Assembly (NCBI GenBank): GCA_002716125.1
Contig: PAZH01000011.1
Coordinates: 57,751-121,750 of the forward strand
Origin: Rhodospirillaceae bacterium
GTDB lineage: Bacteria > Pseudomonadota > Alphaproteobacteria > UBA8366
Direction: 5' to 3'
Length of the DNA: 64,000 nucleotides
Both the position numbers and the translations under genes were made by a program. Below the pieces are notes generated by a model, which was not told the origin of the DNA, did not search any database, and saw only the letters and a list, made by a program, of their open reading frames with translations. Position 1 is the stretch's first letter. Each line of letters starts with the position of its first letter. Positions 34,095 through 43,386 of this stretch are shown piece by piece.

Positions 34095-35432
34095 ATGACA
34101 GTTGCGGCAGAAGCCAAACGCACATTACGTCTCGGCGCCTTCATGCGGCCCGTCAGTATCCATACGGGTGCCTGGCGTTACCCGGACGCTTATCCGGATG
34201 CTAATTTCAATTTCGGCCATATCAAGCGGTTTGCGCAACGGTTGGAAGCCGCGAAGTTCGACGCCTTCTTTATGGCGGACCACCTGGCCGTTTTGAACAT
34301 GCCGATGGAAGCGTTGAAACGCAGCGCCACCGTTACCTCGTTCGAACCGATGACGCTTTTGCCGGCGCTGGCCGCGGTCACCGAACGACTGGGTCTTATC
34401 GCGACAGGCTCGACCACATACGAAGAGCCGTTCCACGTGGCGCGCCGCTTTGCCTCGCTCGATCACATCAGCGGCGGTCGCGCGGCATGGAATGTCGTGA
34501 CCACATCGAACCCGCATGCCTCGTTGAATTTCGGCATCGAAGAGCAGATGGAGCACGACGAACGCTATCGCCGCGCGCGCGAGTTCTATGACGTGGTCAC
34601 CGGTCTTTGGGACAGCTGGGCCGACGACGCTTTCATCCGCGATGTCGAAAGCGGCCTCTATTTCGATCCGGCCCGACTGCATACTCTGGAACATGAAGGC
34701 CAGTATTTTTCCGTGCGCGGCCCGCTGAACATCGGACGTCCGATCCAAGGATGGCCCGTGATTGTCCAAGCCGGCGCTTCGGAAGCGGGACGACAATTGG
34801 CCGCAGAGACGGCGGAAGCGATCTTCGCGTCCGCCCGCACCCTCGAAGACGGCCAGGTATTCTATAGCGATATAAAAACGCGTATGGAGAAACTCGGACG
34901 CAACCCGGATCATATGAAGGTCCTCCCGGGCTGTCTCGTCGTGGTCGGCGAAACCGTCGAAGAAGCGCAAGAGAAGCGCGCTGTCCTCGACAGCGGCGTC
35001 CATTATGAGAGCGCCGTCGCATCGCTTTCGATTGCGCTCGGCACAGACGCATCCTTATTCGACCCGGACGGCACATTACCCAACATCCCGGAGACGAACA
35101 CAAGCCAGAGCGGCCGGGAGCGAACCATCAAATTGGCGGCGCAGGAGAACTTAACCGTCCGCCAGCTAGCGCAACGCCTCGGCGGTTACTCCGGGCTTGC
35201 GATGGTCGGCACGCCCAAGACCATCGCCGACCAGATGGAAGAGTGGCTCGAAGCACGTGGCTGTGACGGCTTCAATATCATGTTTCCCTACCTACCGGAG
35301 GGTCTCGACGATTTCGTCGACAAGGTCGTTCCGGAACTTCAGAAACGCGGCATCTTCCGATCGGAATACGAAGGCCCGACCTTACGCGAGAACCTCGGTC
35401 TGCCGCGCCCAAAAAATCAGTTCTTCGACTAG
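34095..35432 (+). CDS. LLM flavin-dependent monooxygenase, NtaA/SnaA/DszA/SoxA family
   Basis: A 445-residue protein of the large FMNH2-dependent monooxygenase group that cleaves nitrilotriacetate, dibenzothiophene sulfone and similar compounds. The N-terminal LRLGAFMRPVSIHTGAWRYP, DAFFMADHLAV (about 55-65), STTYEEPFHVARRFASLDHI, and ISGGRAAWNVVTTSNPHASLNFG loop are diagnostic. The C-terminal GCDGFNIMFPYLPEGLDDFV is typical. ATG at 34095 follows AAAGG; a GTG at 34077 is the alternative. The gene follows an interrupted LLM gene and could share its reductase. No NADH:FMN reductase lies nearby. Confidence 0.92.
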   Translation: MTVAAEAKRTLRLGAFMRPVSIHTGAWRYPDAYPDANFNFGHIKRFAQRLEAAKFDAFFMADHLAVLNMPMEALKRSATVTSFEPMTLLPALAAVTERLGLIATGSTTYEEPFHVARRFASLDHISGGRAAWNVVTTSNPHASLNFGIEEQMEHDERYRRAREFYDVVTGLWDSWADDAFIRDVESGLYFDPARLHTLEHEGQYFSVRGPLNIGRPIQGWPVIVQAGASEAGRQLAAETAEAIFASARTLEDGQVFYSDIKTRMEKLGRNPDHMKVLPGCLVVVGETVEEAQEKRAVLDSGVHYESAVASLSIALGTDASLFDPDGTLPNIPETNTSQSGRERTIKLAAQENLTVRQLAQRLGGYSGLAMVGTPKTIADQMEEWLEARGCDGFNIMFPYLPEGLDDFVDKVVPELQKRGIFRSEYEGPTLRENLGLPRPKNQFFD

Positions 35433-35447
35433 AGGATACTCGGCGTC

Positions 35448-37073
35448 ATGATTCGTTCGTTCGCTCGTTTTCTTTTCGCCCTGGTATTCGTTCAGACCAG
35501 CGGCGCTTACGCCCAATCGCTCGACCTCCCGCCCGCCGCCTATAAAGGACTGCCCGTCGGCACAACCGCTTGGTACGGAGAAGACAGCATGACCGTCAAA
35601 GAGAGTGACGGTATGGAAATGGTGTTCCAATTGAACGGCGGTCGCGACTGGGTGTCACGCTATGGCTTGTTTCCAAGGAAGGGCGAATGACAATACACCA
35701 CGGTTTCGAACAACCCGTTCGTCACGAAAATCGACAGCGACGCGCAGACAGCCATGCAGAAACTCTGGCCGCTGAAGGTCGGCAATAAGATCTCCGTTGA
35801 GATCGAGGAGATACACGAATGGTCGGGTTTGCCACGCGCCTGGCAAATCGACTTCGAAGTCACGTCGACGGCTGTCGTCACGGTTAAAGACCGCCAGTTC
35901 GCCACCTATGTCGTCGTCGAAACGGCGGTCGGCGAAGAATTTTCAGCCGGTGGCGGCGCAATGGGTGAATCAAAGTACAAGACCACTCACTGGTACGAAC
36001 CCACGGCGGGGTTGGTCGTCAAATCCGAAAAGACCGCTATTAAGGCGACGGGCCGCGATGAGGCGGACGGAAAAAGAACCGTGCGACTGCTCGATTCGGT
36101 CACGTATCCGGACGGCACCACCACCCACGCTTTGAAACCGCTCGAGACGGCGTCAACCCAGGTGGCGACCAGAAGCATGTCCGAAGCGGCGAAGGATTCG
36201 GCTGCCTGGGAGGAGATAAAGTTTTCGAACCGAATTTCGGACTGCCAGCGCTACCTGAGAGAATTTCCAAGCGGCATGTTCGTCGTGCTGGCCGAAAATC
36301 AAATGCGCTCATTAATCGGGCGCCAAGCAAACCCCAGCGCCGCTTCAGAGGCTTTGGCGGATATCCAGTTCGGCAACTACCACGCACTCGTGATTGGCGC
36401 GAATAATTACAAACACCTCACCAAATTGAAGACCGCCATCAACGACGCTAAATCGATCGCCGCGTCGCTTGAGAAAACGTACGGGTTTAAGGTTCGCCTG
36501 CTTTTGGATCCGACGCAGGGCGACATCATCGATGCCTTCGACGACTATCTCGAGACGCTCGAGTTCCAGGACAATCTGCTGATCTACTATGCCGGTCACG
36601 GATGGTTGGACGAAACGACCGATCGCGGATACTGGCTGCCCGTGGACGCAAAACAGGGCCGTCGCTCGAAGTAGCTCTCAAACGCCGATATCACGGACAC
36701 GCTGAAGTCGCTGGCTGCGAAACATGTCATGGTGATCGCCGACAGCTGCTATTCCGGCACATTGACACGGTCCGCTGCCGTCGGGCTGCGCGACGCCAAC
36801 TACCTCAAACGAATGTCGAAGAAACGTGCGCGCGTGGCCTTGGTATCGGGGGGACTCGAACCGGTCGAAGATGACGGCGGCGACGGAAATTCACCCTTCG
36901 CCCGCGCCTTCCTGAAAGCGCTCTCGAACAATACCGATGTCATCGACGGCACGCGGCTCTTCGCCGAGATTCGGCGCCCCGTCATCCTGCACGCAAAACA
37001 AACGCCTGAGTATTCCGACGTCCGCGATTCAGGCCATGACGGCGGCGATTTTCTGTTCGTGCGCAAGCCGTAA
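35448..37073 (+). pseudogene. Secreted caspase-family (peptidase C14) protein with two in-frame stops
   Basis: A 541-codon frame interrupted by TGA at 35688-35690 and TAG at 36672-36674, with no shift of frame. It starts with a signal peptide (about 1-23, FARFLFALVFVQTSGAYAQS). The C-terminal half is a metacaspase-like domain: IGANNYKHLTKLKTAINDAK, the catalytic His at 36597-36599 in YYAGHGW, and the catalytic Cys at 36747-36749 in ADSCYSG. The stop at 36672 falls in the stretch SK-stop-LSNADIT, where homologues have Trp. The dyad residues lie on both sides of the second stop. Without readthrough no active protease can form, so it is probably a pseudogene or carries base errors. Confidence 0.8.
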
Positions 37074-37169
37074 GGCGCAACAAGGGCGCTTGACCCTTTG
37101 CGGAAGCCGCCGCCGCGTCATTTAATATCTTAGCCTGCCGTCAAACACTCCCGGCAGCGCTGGAGGTCC

Positions 37170-38735
37170 ATGGCAGCCGACGTCGATACAATCGACTCAC
37201 TCTTCGAACGATATGGAACCGTCTATCGGTGGTTGGTCACACTGACGGTGATGATCGGTGCCATTGCGATGGGCTTCGCGACATCGATGGTGAACGTCGC
37301 CGTTCCGGCCGTTATGGGCGCCTACGGGGTTGGCCTCGACCAAGCGCAGTGGATGGCGACCGGATTCCTCGCCACCATGTCGACGACGATGCTGCTCAGC
37401 TCTTGGCTGATCGAGGTTCTCGGTCAACGGGTCACTTACTTTCTCACGATGTTGGTCTTTGCCATCGGATCGCTGATTAGCGCGACAGCGCCGAATATCG
37501 ATCTGCTTGTGATCGGCCGCGTGCTCCAGGGGGCGGCAACGGGCGTCGGCCAGCCGCTGGCGATGTTTTCGATCTTCAGCGTCTTCCCGCCGGAACGCCG
37601 CGGTATGGCGGTTGGTTTGTATGGACTTGGCACCGTCTTGGCGCCGACGTTCGGCCCCATTCTCGGCGGGCTCGCCATCGACCATATCAGTTGGCGCTAT
37701 CTGTTCTTCCTGCCGCTGCCCTTCTGCCTGCCGGCGATGCTGATGTGTTTGATCTTCATGCCGACCAAGAAGCTGGCCCGCAAACTGCCGCCCTTCGACT
37801 GGACGGGTTTCCTCTTGATGTTCGTCGCGACATTCCTGCTGCTCGCGGGTTTGTCGAATGGGCAACGCTGGGGCTGGGATTCGGATGCGGTCGTTCTGCG
37901 TCTTGTCGGCGGTAGCGCCCTGATGGCGATTTTCGTGTGGTGGGAGACGAAAGCGGAGTATCCGTTCCTCGACCTCACCCTCTTTCGCGACAAACAATTC
38001 GCCTTGATTATGCTCGCCGGATTTGTCTTCGGCGCCGGGTTGTTTGCCTCCGGTTATTTTATTCCGGTGTTCGTGCAGACCATTCAAAACTACAGCGCGA
38101 CCGACGCCGGTCTCCTTTTGGCACCCGGTGGTCTCGTCATGATGATCTTCTTTCCCCTGGCAGGCCGCATCACCGATTCTTTTCCGGCGCATATCCCGAT
38201 TTCGACCGGATTGCTGATCTTTGCCATCGGATTCTTTCTCATTAGCGTTATCGACGTGAACACCGGCTTCTGGGCCTTGGTCGGCTATACCGCGATCAAC
38301 CGCGTCGGCCTCAGTCTCGCGATCCCCTCGCTCAGCGCGGGTGCGTTAAAAGCCGTCCCCTCGGAGAAACTCGCGCGCGGTGCGTCGAGCGCCACATTCT
38401 TTCGAAACCTCGGCGGCGGATTCGGCATTACATTGCTGACGGCGTTCTTCGAGCATCGTGCCCAGTTTCACGGCGAGGCGTTGACCGCGACGCAGACCTC
38501 GGCAAATCGAACGACGTTCGAGTTGCTGGGCTTGGTCGAGCGTCTATTGGGCGAGTTCGGCATGCCGGATCTGGCGCAATCCAGCGGTGCCCTCAACTAT
38601 CTCTCCACCGTCATCCAAGCGCAGGCGAGTACGCTCGGTTTCCAGGATACATTCTTAATGATCGCGGTGGTGGCGCTTATTGCAACCGGACCCGCCTGGA
38701 TGATCGGCCAAGCCGGGAAAGACCGGCGGAATTGA
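37170..38735 (+). CDS. DHA2-family MFS exporter (EmrB-like)
   Basis: A 521-residue inner-membrane transporter with about 14 helices. Motif C is PTFGPILGGLAIDHISWRYL, broken here by GxxxGPxxGG, and motif A is SSWLIEVLGQRVTYF. A basic-free N-terminus of about 20 residues precedes helix 1. Loops in the second half are long. It probably exports hydrophobic or catabolic compounds by proton antiport. No EmrA adaptor is present. It resembles the other DHA2 protein at 5860-7368 in fold but not closely in sequence, so the two are not a recent duplication. Confidence 0.9.
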   Translation: MAADVDTIDSLFERYGTVYRWLVTLTVMIGAIAMGFATSMVNVAVPAVMGAYGVGLDQAQWMATGFLATMSTTMLLSSWLIEVLGQRVTYFLTMLVFAIGSLISATAPNIDLLVIGRVLQGAATGVGQPLAMFSIFSVFPPERRGMAVGLYGLGTVLAPTFGPILGGLAIDHISWRYLFFLPLPFCLPAMLMCLIFMPTKKLARKLPPFDWTGFLLMFVATFLLLAGLSNGQRWGWDSDAVVLRLVGGSALMAIFVWWETKAEYPFLDLTLFRDKQFALIMLAGFVFGAGLFASGYFIPVFVQTIQNYSATDAGLLLAPGGLVMMIFFPLAGRITDSFPAHIPISTGLLIFAIGFFLISVIDVNTGFWALVGYTAINRVGLSLAIPSLSAGALKAVPSEKLARGASSATFFRNLGGGFGITLLTAFFEHRAQFHGEALTATQTSANRTTFELLGLVERLLGEFGMPDLAQSSGALNYLSTVIQAQASTLGFQDTFLMIAVVALIATGPAWMIGQAGKDRRN

Positions 38736-38815
38736 TCCTGTAGACTTTGCGCGCACGCTGTTTCGGTCCATTATTCTAAACGTCGCTTGAGTCGAAAATC
38801 TGCGGAGCGGAGATT

Positions 38816-39685
38816 ATGGGTACCTTGAATATCGAACCGATCCATCCGGAATTCGGCGCCAAGATCACCGGCGTCGATCTTCGCGACACCCCGTCGGCTG
38901 ACGTCGTCGACGAGATTAGGGACGCGATCGACGACTATTCGTTCCTCTGCTTTCCCGGCCAACCGTTCGACGACGATCGGCATATTGCCTTCACCCGCCT
39001 TTTCGGAGAGCCGGAGGCCAGCCACGTGAAACTCGGCCAAGAGGGCGTCATCGATTATCTCGGCACGATCGGGAACGTTCAGGATGACGGCAGCGTCCTC
39101 GGCAACGATCATCAGCGAACGCGCTTCCAGACGGGGAACAACATGTGGCACTCGGATTCTTCGTTTCGCGAAGTGCCGACTTATATTTCGATCATGTGCG
39201 TCTATGAGGTGCCGGATGAAGGCGGCCAAACCGAATTCATCAGTCAACGGGCGGCTTATGGGCGCCTGCCCGACACGCAGAAAGAGACCATCGACCCGTT
39301 GATCGCCATCCATGATTACGTGTTTTCACGTTCCAAGGTCGGGCCCGACGCCGTCACCCCGTCGCACGCAAAGTCGCTGCCGCCGGTCCAGCAAAAGCTT
39401 GTTCGGCGGAATCCGCGCACCGACGCAGCCAATTTTTTCATTGGATCTCATGCTCGAGAGATTGTCGGCTGGGACTACGAAGACAGCCGGCAATTGATCG
39501 ACAGCCTTTTGGCCGATGCGTCCGAGGCCGAACATGTCTATTCGCACAATTGGCAACCGGGCGATCTCGTTATCTGGGACAACCGGTGTCTATTGCATCG
39601 CGGCAGCGGATATGACGCTGACAAATATCGCCGCCGCATGCGGCAGTCGCGTGTGCAGGGTGCCGGGTCGACCTTAACGGAGTAA
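38816..39685 (+). CDS. TauD/TfdA-family Fe(II)/2-oxoglutarate dioxygenase (copy 4 of 5)
   Basis: A 289-residue oxygenase, TfdA-like. The iron HxD is in NMWHSDSSFREVP (about 107-119) and the distal His is in DNRCLLHRGSGYD near residue 262. RRMRQSRVQGAG at the end holds the 2-oxoglutarate Arg. The N-terminal IEPIHPEFGAKITGVDLRD is the TauD/TfdA start. ATG at 38816 follows GCGGAG. It is separated from the DHA2 exporter by 80 bases on the same strand, and the two could serve one compound. The substrate is unknown. Confidence 0.9.
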   Translation: MGTLNIEPIHPEFGAKITGVDLRDTPSADVVDEIRDAIDDYSFLCFPGQPFDDDRHIAFTRLFGEPEASHVKLGQEGVIDYLGTIGNVQDDGSVLGNDHQRTRFQTGNNMWHSDSSFREVPTYISIMCVYEVPDEGGQTEFISQRAAYGRLPDTQKETIDPLIAIHDYVFSRSKVGPDAVTPSHAKSLPPVQQKLVRRNPRTDAANFFIGSHAREIVGWDYEDSRQLIDSLLADASEAEHVYSHNWQPGDLVIWDNRCLLHRGSGYDADKYRRRMRQSRVQGAGSTLTE

Positions 39686-39778
39686 TTAATGTGCGGACAT
39701 TAATGATTTGGTAAGTTTCGCCGGTTATACTCCTCCCAACACAACAAAATAGCGATATGGGATTTGAGGAGCAGGGCA

Positions 39779-39958
39779 ATGTCGAACCGGTTAATCGACC
39801 GTTTGATGGGCGCCGTTCGAAATTCGAACAGCGACTACCAAACCAAACATGGTTCAGCGAAGAAGCAGGCGGATGAACGCCTTGTCTACGAATCGTTGAA
39901 GGCCGACCTCGAAAGCGACGACGGCGAATACATCTTCGGCGACGATCGTATTCACTAA
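39779..39958 (+). CDS. Small hypothetical cytosolic protein (59 aa)
   Basis: A 59-residue frame from ATG at 39779, preceded by GAGGAG, to TAA at 39958. The product starts MSNRLIDRLMGAVRNSNSDY, is rich in charged residues and ends in an acidic tail (DLESDDGEYIFGDDRIH). It has no hydrophobic helix and looks like a short alphaproteobacterial orphan. Coding by GC-rich codons supports a real gene. It is convergent with the TPR gene at 39981 (22 bases). Confidence 0.55.
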   Translation: MSNRLIDRLMGAVRNSNSDYQTKHGSAKKQADERLVYESLKADLESDDGEYIFGDDRIH

Positions 39959-39980
39959 AACAGATCCGACGAAGCGGCGG

Positions 39981-40796
39981 CTACTCCGTCCGTAGATCAA
40001 GCTTTTCTATATTGCGCTGTGCCGCATCGGCGGCGGGCGTCCCTTCGAATCGTGTCAGCAGCGCCAGCCAATCCTGCCGCGCCCCTTCTACATCGTTCAA
40101 CAAACGCCTGATATTGCCGCGTTCCAAATACGCTTCGGGATAGTTCGGCGATAGTTCGATTGCCCGAACGGCATCGCGGAGCGCTTCATCCAGCCGATCG
40201 ATATGGCGATAGGCACTCGCCCGCAGGATCAATGCCTGAACCGTTGATGGATTCGCCGCCAGCGCCGCATCTAAGTCTTCAATTGCCAATTCATACTGAC
40301 CGCGCTCCGCCAACACCATCGCCCGGTCGATACGAATATTCGGGTCGCTGGGGGCCGCCTCCAACGCCAGAGAGTGCGTCGTGTAGGCGCGGTCGATCTC
40401 GCCCGCCTGGTGCCATGCTTGGCCGGCTTGAGCCAAAAGTTCCGCGCGCAGCGACGTGTTTGCCCGCAACTCCTCCGCCAAGTCTTCGAACCGGATGGCA
40501 GCTTCCGCATGCTGCCCCATTGAAAACAACGCAACCGCCGCACAATGTTTCGCCGCGCCGCCGCCGCCAGCGTCCGACCAGGCGAGCGCCGTCTCAAATC
40601 CTTCCGTGGGGGAGACCCGGGCCAATCGCATGCATGCGCCATATTCCCGCGTCTGGCCGAGCCCGGCGGCATCGGATTCGATCGGCCCGACCGTTGCCAG
40701 CAACGCAACTGCGCCGATAACGCCGATAGACCATCCTCCGCGCGCTTGTTTCCCTATAATTCGCTTCCTATAAACCGACGATAACAACGTAAACAT
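39981..40796 (-). CDS. TPR-repeat protein, probably periplasmic or membrane-anchored
   Basis: A 271-residue protein. A hydrophobic stretch GVIGAVALLATVG (about 25-37) with positive residues before it suggests a signal peptide or anchor. At least four tetratricopeptide repeats follow from about residue 85: A-G-Q-A-W-H-Q-A-G-E..., AYTTHSLALEAAPSDPNIRI, AMVLAERGQYELAIEDLDAA and LRASAYRHIDRLDEALRDAV, then YLERGNIRRLL. TPRs mediate protein-protein contacts, often in envelope complexes. The partner is unknown. ATG at 40796 is 14 bases from the divergent SDR gene's start, so the promoters overlap. Confidence 0.8.
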   Translation of the reverse strand: MFTLLSSVYRKRIIGKQARGGWSIGVIGAVALLATVGPIESDAAGLGQTREYGACMRLARVSPTEGFETALAWSDAGGGGAAKHCAAVALFSMGQHAEAAIRFEDLAEELRANTSLRAELLAQAGQAWHQAGEIDRAYTTHSLALEAAPSDPNIRIDRAMVLAERGQYELAIEDLDAALAANPSTVQALILRASAYRHIDRLDEALRDAVRAIELSPNYPEAYLERGNIRRLLNDVEGARQDWLALLTRFEGTPAADAAQRNIEKLDLRTE

Positions 40797-40810
40797 CAGG
40801 CTCCGAGACG

Positions 40811-41686
40811 ATGTCGACCAAACCCGCAAAACGCCTGTTCTGCTTTGGCCTTGGATACTCGGTGCAACACTTGGCCGCAACCCTGCCGTCCGACGAATGG
40901 CAGATCGCCGGCACCGTCCGATCGTCAGAGGCACGCGATCGACTCGCCGAACGCGGCTGGGAGATACATTTATTCGACGGCACAGCGCCGGTCGAAAATG
41001 CGGCATCCGCGCTAAAGGGCACCACGCATTTGATTGATTCCGCCCCGCCGTCTGCAAACGGCGACCCCGTGCTCCTCCATCACGCAAAGGACATCGCAAA
41101 TCTCTCAGAACTAGCGTGGATGGGATACCTCTCGACCACCGGCGTCTACGGCGACCGGGGCGGCGACTGGGTCGATGAAGATTCCGATCGGACGCCCTCC
41201 GGCCCGAGAGGTCAAAGACGTGTCGACGCGGAAGATCGATGGCTTGACCTTTGGCGTCACGAAAACGTACCGGTTCATCTATTCCGCCTCGCCGGAATTT
41301 ACGGCCCGGGGCGCAGCGCCCTCGATACCGTGCGACAGGGGCGCGCGCGGCGGCTGTTAAAACCGGGACAGGTCTTCAGCCGTATACATATCGACGATAT
41401 CGCCGCCGTCTTGCGCGCCTCCATGGACGCGCCCAAACCCGGCCGGGCCTATAATCTTTGCGACGACGAAGCGGCACCGCCGCAAGACGTCATCACCGAG
41501 GCCTGCCGCTTGCTCGATATTGATCCGCCGCGGGAAGTACCCTTCGAAGAAGCAGAGTTGTCGGACATGGCGCGAAGCTTCTATCGCGACAACAAACGGG
41601 TCTCCAACACACGTATCAAGGAAGAGCTCGGCGTTGCGCTCGCATGGCCGAACTATCGCGAAGGCCTCAAGGGACTACTCTCGTGA
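40811..41686 (+). CDS. NAD(P)-binding epimerase/YeeZ-like SDR
   Basis: A 291-residue atypical SDR. The N-terminal KRLFCFGLGYSVQHLAATL is the dinucleotide loop (GxGYxxxxL form). The YLSTTGVYGDRGGDWVDE segment, with the Tyr-Gly, resembles YeeZ and NAD-dependent epimerase relatives. No full YxxxK motif is visible in the usual place, so the chemistry is uncertain. It is in a two-gene unit with the dienelactone-hydrolase-like gene, whose GTG overlaps its stop (GTGA). Confidence 0.8.
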   Translation: MSTKPAKRLFCFGLGYSVQHLAATLPSDEWQIAGTVRSSEARDRLAERGWEIHLFDGTAPVENAASALKGTTHLIDSAPPSANGDPVLLHHAKDIANLSELAWMGYLSTTGVYGDRGGDWVDEDSDRTPSGPRGQRRVDAEDRWLDLWRHENVPVHLFRLAGIYGPGRSALDTVRQGRARRLLKPGQVFSRIHIDDIAAVLRASMDAPKPGRAYNLCDDEAAPPQDVITEACRLLDIDPPREVPFEEAELSDMARSFYRDNKRVSNTRIKEELGVALAWPNYREGLKGLLS

Positions 41687-42576
41687 ACCGCGCCGCCGGC
41701 GTTTTTTTTATAACGGTCTCTCTTTTCGCCGTCGCCGTCGCCGTGGCGGACGCGAAAGATGTCCGCGATATTGACGAAACTTTGCAGCCGCATCGCGTCG
41801 CTATCGAAAGCGGCGACGGAACGAATATTTCCGGCTATCTGTATCGCCCCCAGAGCACAAAGGCAGTACCCGCTGTTGTGATGCTACATGGCTGTTCCGG
41901 GATGCTGACGAGCAAGTACCGGCGCTTAAAATCGCGCGAGACAGCCTGGCGCGATATCTTTCTGGCGGAAGGATACGCGGTTTTGCTGCTCGATAGCTTT
42001 ACGGAACGGGGACATAAATCGATCTGCCGCATTTCGCTTTCGAATCGACCGATTGAACCGTATCGCGAACGCCCACACGATGCCTACGGCGCCCTGCGCT
42101 GGCTGCAAACCCAAACCTTCATCGATCCCAAGAGAATTGCGCTTGGCGGGTGGTCGAACGGCGCGATGACCATGCTCTGGACTGTCTTCGCCAACGCCCC
42201 CCAACGGCCCAAAGATCTTAAGAGCGATTTTCGCGTGGCATTCGGATTTTATCCGGGATGCATAACACTACGAAAAAAAGCGACCGACTACATCGCGGCG
42301 GTGCCAACCCTCCTGCAACTCGGCGCTGACGACAATTGGACGTGGCCGAAACCCTGCCAGGCGCTAGCGGAAGAAGCGACGAGTAGAGGCGGCCAAGCAA
42401 TAATCGTGGATCTTTACGAGGGCGCCGCTCATTCGTTCGACCACCCCAAATCGAAGCGCCGTACGATAACCGTGAGCAACGATCGCAAGGTCCGATTGGG
42501 TACGCACCCGGAAGCCCGGGCAAAATCGATTGAACGGATTAAAACATATCTCCGCAGCGCGTTTCAGGATCAGTGA
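41683..42576 (+). CDS. Secreted dienelactone-hydrolase-family alpha/beta hydrolase
   Basis: A 297-residue hydrolase with an N-terminal signal peptide (VFFITVSLFAVAVAVADAKD). The nucleophile elbow is GGWSNGAM (Ser at about residue 155), the acid is in LGADDNWTW and the His is in GAAHSFDHP. This triad order fits the DLH family, which hydrolyses esters or lactones; the substrate is unknown and a periplasmic esterase role is likely. GTG at 41683 overlaps the previous stop (GTGA), so the two genes are coupled. It ends 14 bases from the convergent alpha/beta hydrolase gene. Confidence 0.85.
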   Translation: MNRAAGVFFITVSLFAVAVAVADAKDVRDIDETLQPHRVAIESGDGTNISGYLYRPQSTKAVPAVVMLHGCSGMLTSKYRRLKSRETAWRDIFLAEGYAVLLLDSFTERGHKSICRISLSNRPIEPYRERPHDAYGALRWLQTQTFIDPKRIALGGWSNGAMTMLWTVFANAPQRPKDLKSDFRVAFGFYPGCITLRKKATDYIAAVPTLLQLGADDNWTWPKPCQALAEEATSRGGQAIIVDLYEGAAHSFDHPKSKRRTITVSNDRKVRLGTHPEARAKSIERIKTYLRSAFQDQ

Positions 42577-42590
42577 GCGGTTCCCTCTCC

Positions 42591-43358
42591 TCACGCATTC
42601 TGAACGGCCGGTCCGAGGATGTCTTGCAGCAAATCGATCATGCGCTCGATATCGCGATCCCGCGACAAACGGTGTTCCCCGTCCTTCACCATCGTAATCT
42701 CGACATCGTCGGATCGAACACCGTTCGCGATCGTGATCGAATGCTCCCAAGGCACGGCATCGTCTAGCATGCCGTGAATGAGGCGCACCGGGCCGTCGAA
42801 GGGAATCGGTCCTGGAAGCAGCAGATTGTTTCGGCCCTCGTCGATCAATGTCTTTGTAATAGGGTAGGGCCCATCCTCGTACACAGACGGTCGGTACCAG
42901 ACTCCATTTTCCGTAATCTCCTGGCGGGCGGCTTCCGGCATACGCGGCCACAGCAAGGCCTGCGTAAAATCCACGGCCGGCGCGATACCGAGAATACCAG
43001 CGACCCGCTCCGGTCGATCGACCGCCAGGAGAAATGCAATCCAACCGCCCATCGAAGAACCGACGATCACCTGAGGGCCTTCCGCCACTTCATCCAATAC
43101 CGCTAAGGCATCCGCCCGCCATTGTCCGATCGTACCATCTTCGAACGCACCGGAAGATGCGCCGTGCCCTTGATAATCGAAGCGGGTAAATTGGCGTCCG
43201 CACTCGGCGCACCAATGTTCCAGCGCCAGCGCTTTTCCGCCCGTCATGTCGGATTTAAATCCCGTACAAAACACGACACCTGGCTCAATACCCGGTAAAT
43301 GATGGTATGCGATTGTTGCGCCGCCCGGACGTGTTAAAATCGAAGGTCTCGTCGACAA
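42591..43358 (-). CDS. Alpha/beta hydrolase (short esterase/thioesterase-like)
   Basis: A 255-residue cytosolic alpha/beta hydrolase. The oxyanion/early strand is VVFCTGFKSDMTG, the nucleophile elbow GSSMGGW (Ser near residue 105), the acid in LIHGMLDDAVP and the His in KDGEHRLS. It resembles ABHD10/serine aminopeptidase-like hydrolases. No ATG fits; TTG at 43358 preceded by AAAGG is my best start, which leaves about 28 bases to the divergent glycosyltransferase. The substrate is unknown. Confidence 0.75.
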   Translation of the reverse strand: MSTRPSILTRPGGATIAYHHLPGIEPGVVFCTGFKSDMTGGKALALEHWCAECGRQFTRFDYQGHGASSGAFEDGTIGQWRADALAVLDEVAEGPQVIVGSSMGGWIAFLLAVDRPERVAGILGIAPAVDFTQALLWPRMPEAARQEITENGVWYRPSVYEDGPYPITKTLIDEGRNNLLLPGPIPFDGPVRLIHGMLDDAVPWEHSITIANGVRSDDVEITMVKDGEHRLSRDRDIERMIDLLQDILGPAVQNA

Positions 43359-43386
43359 GAGCTGAGTTACCTTTAGTTTTAATCGA

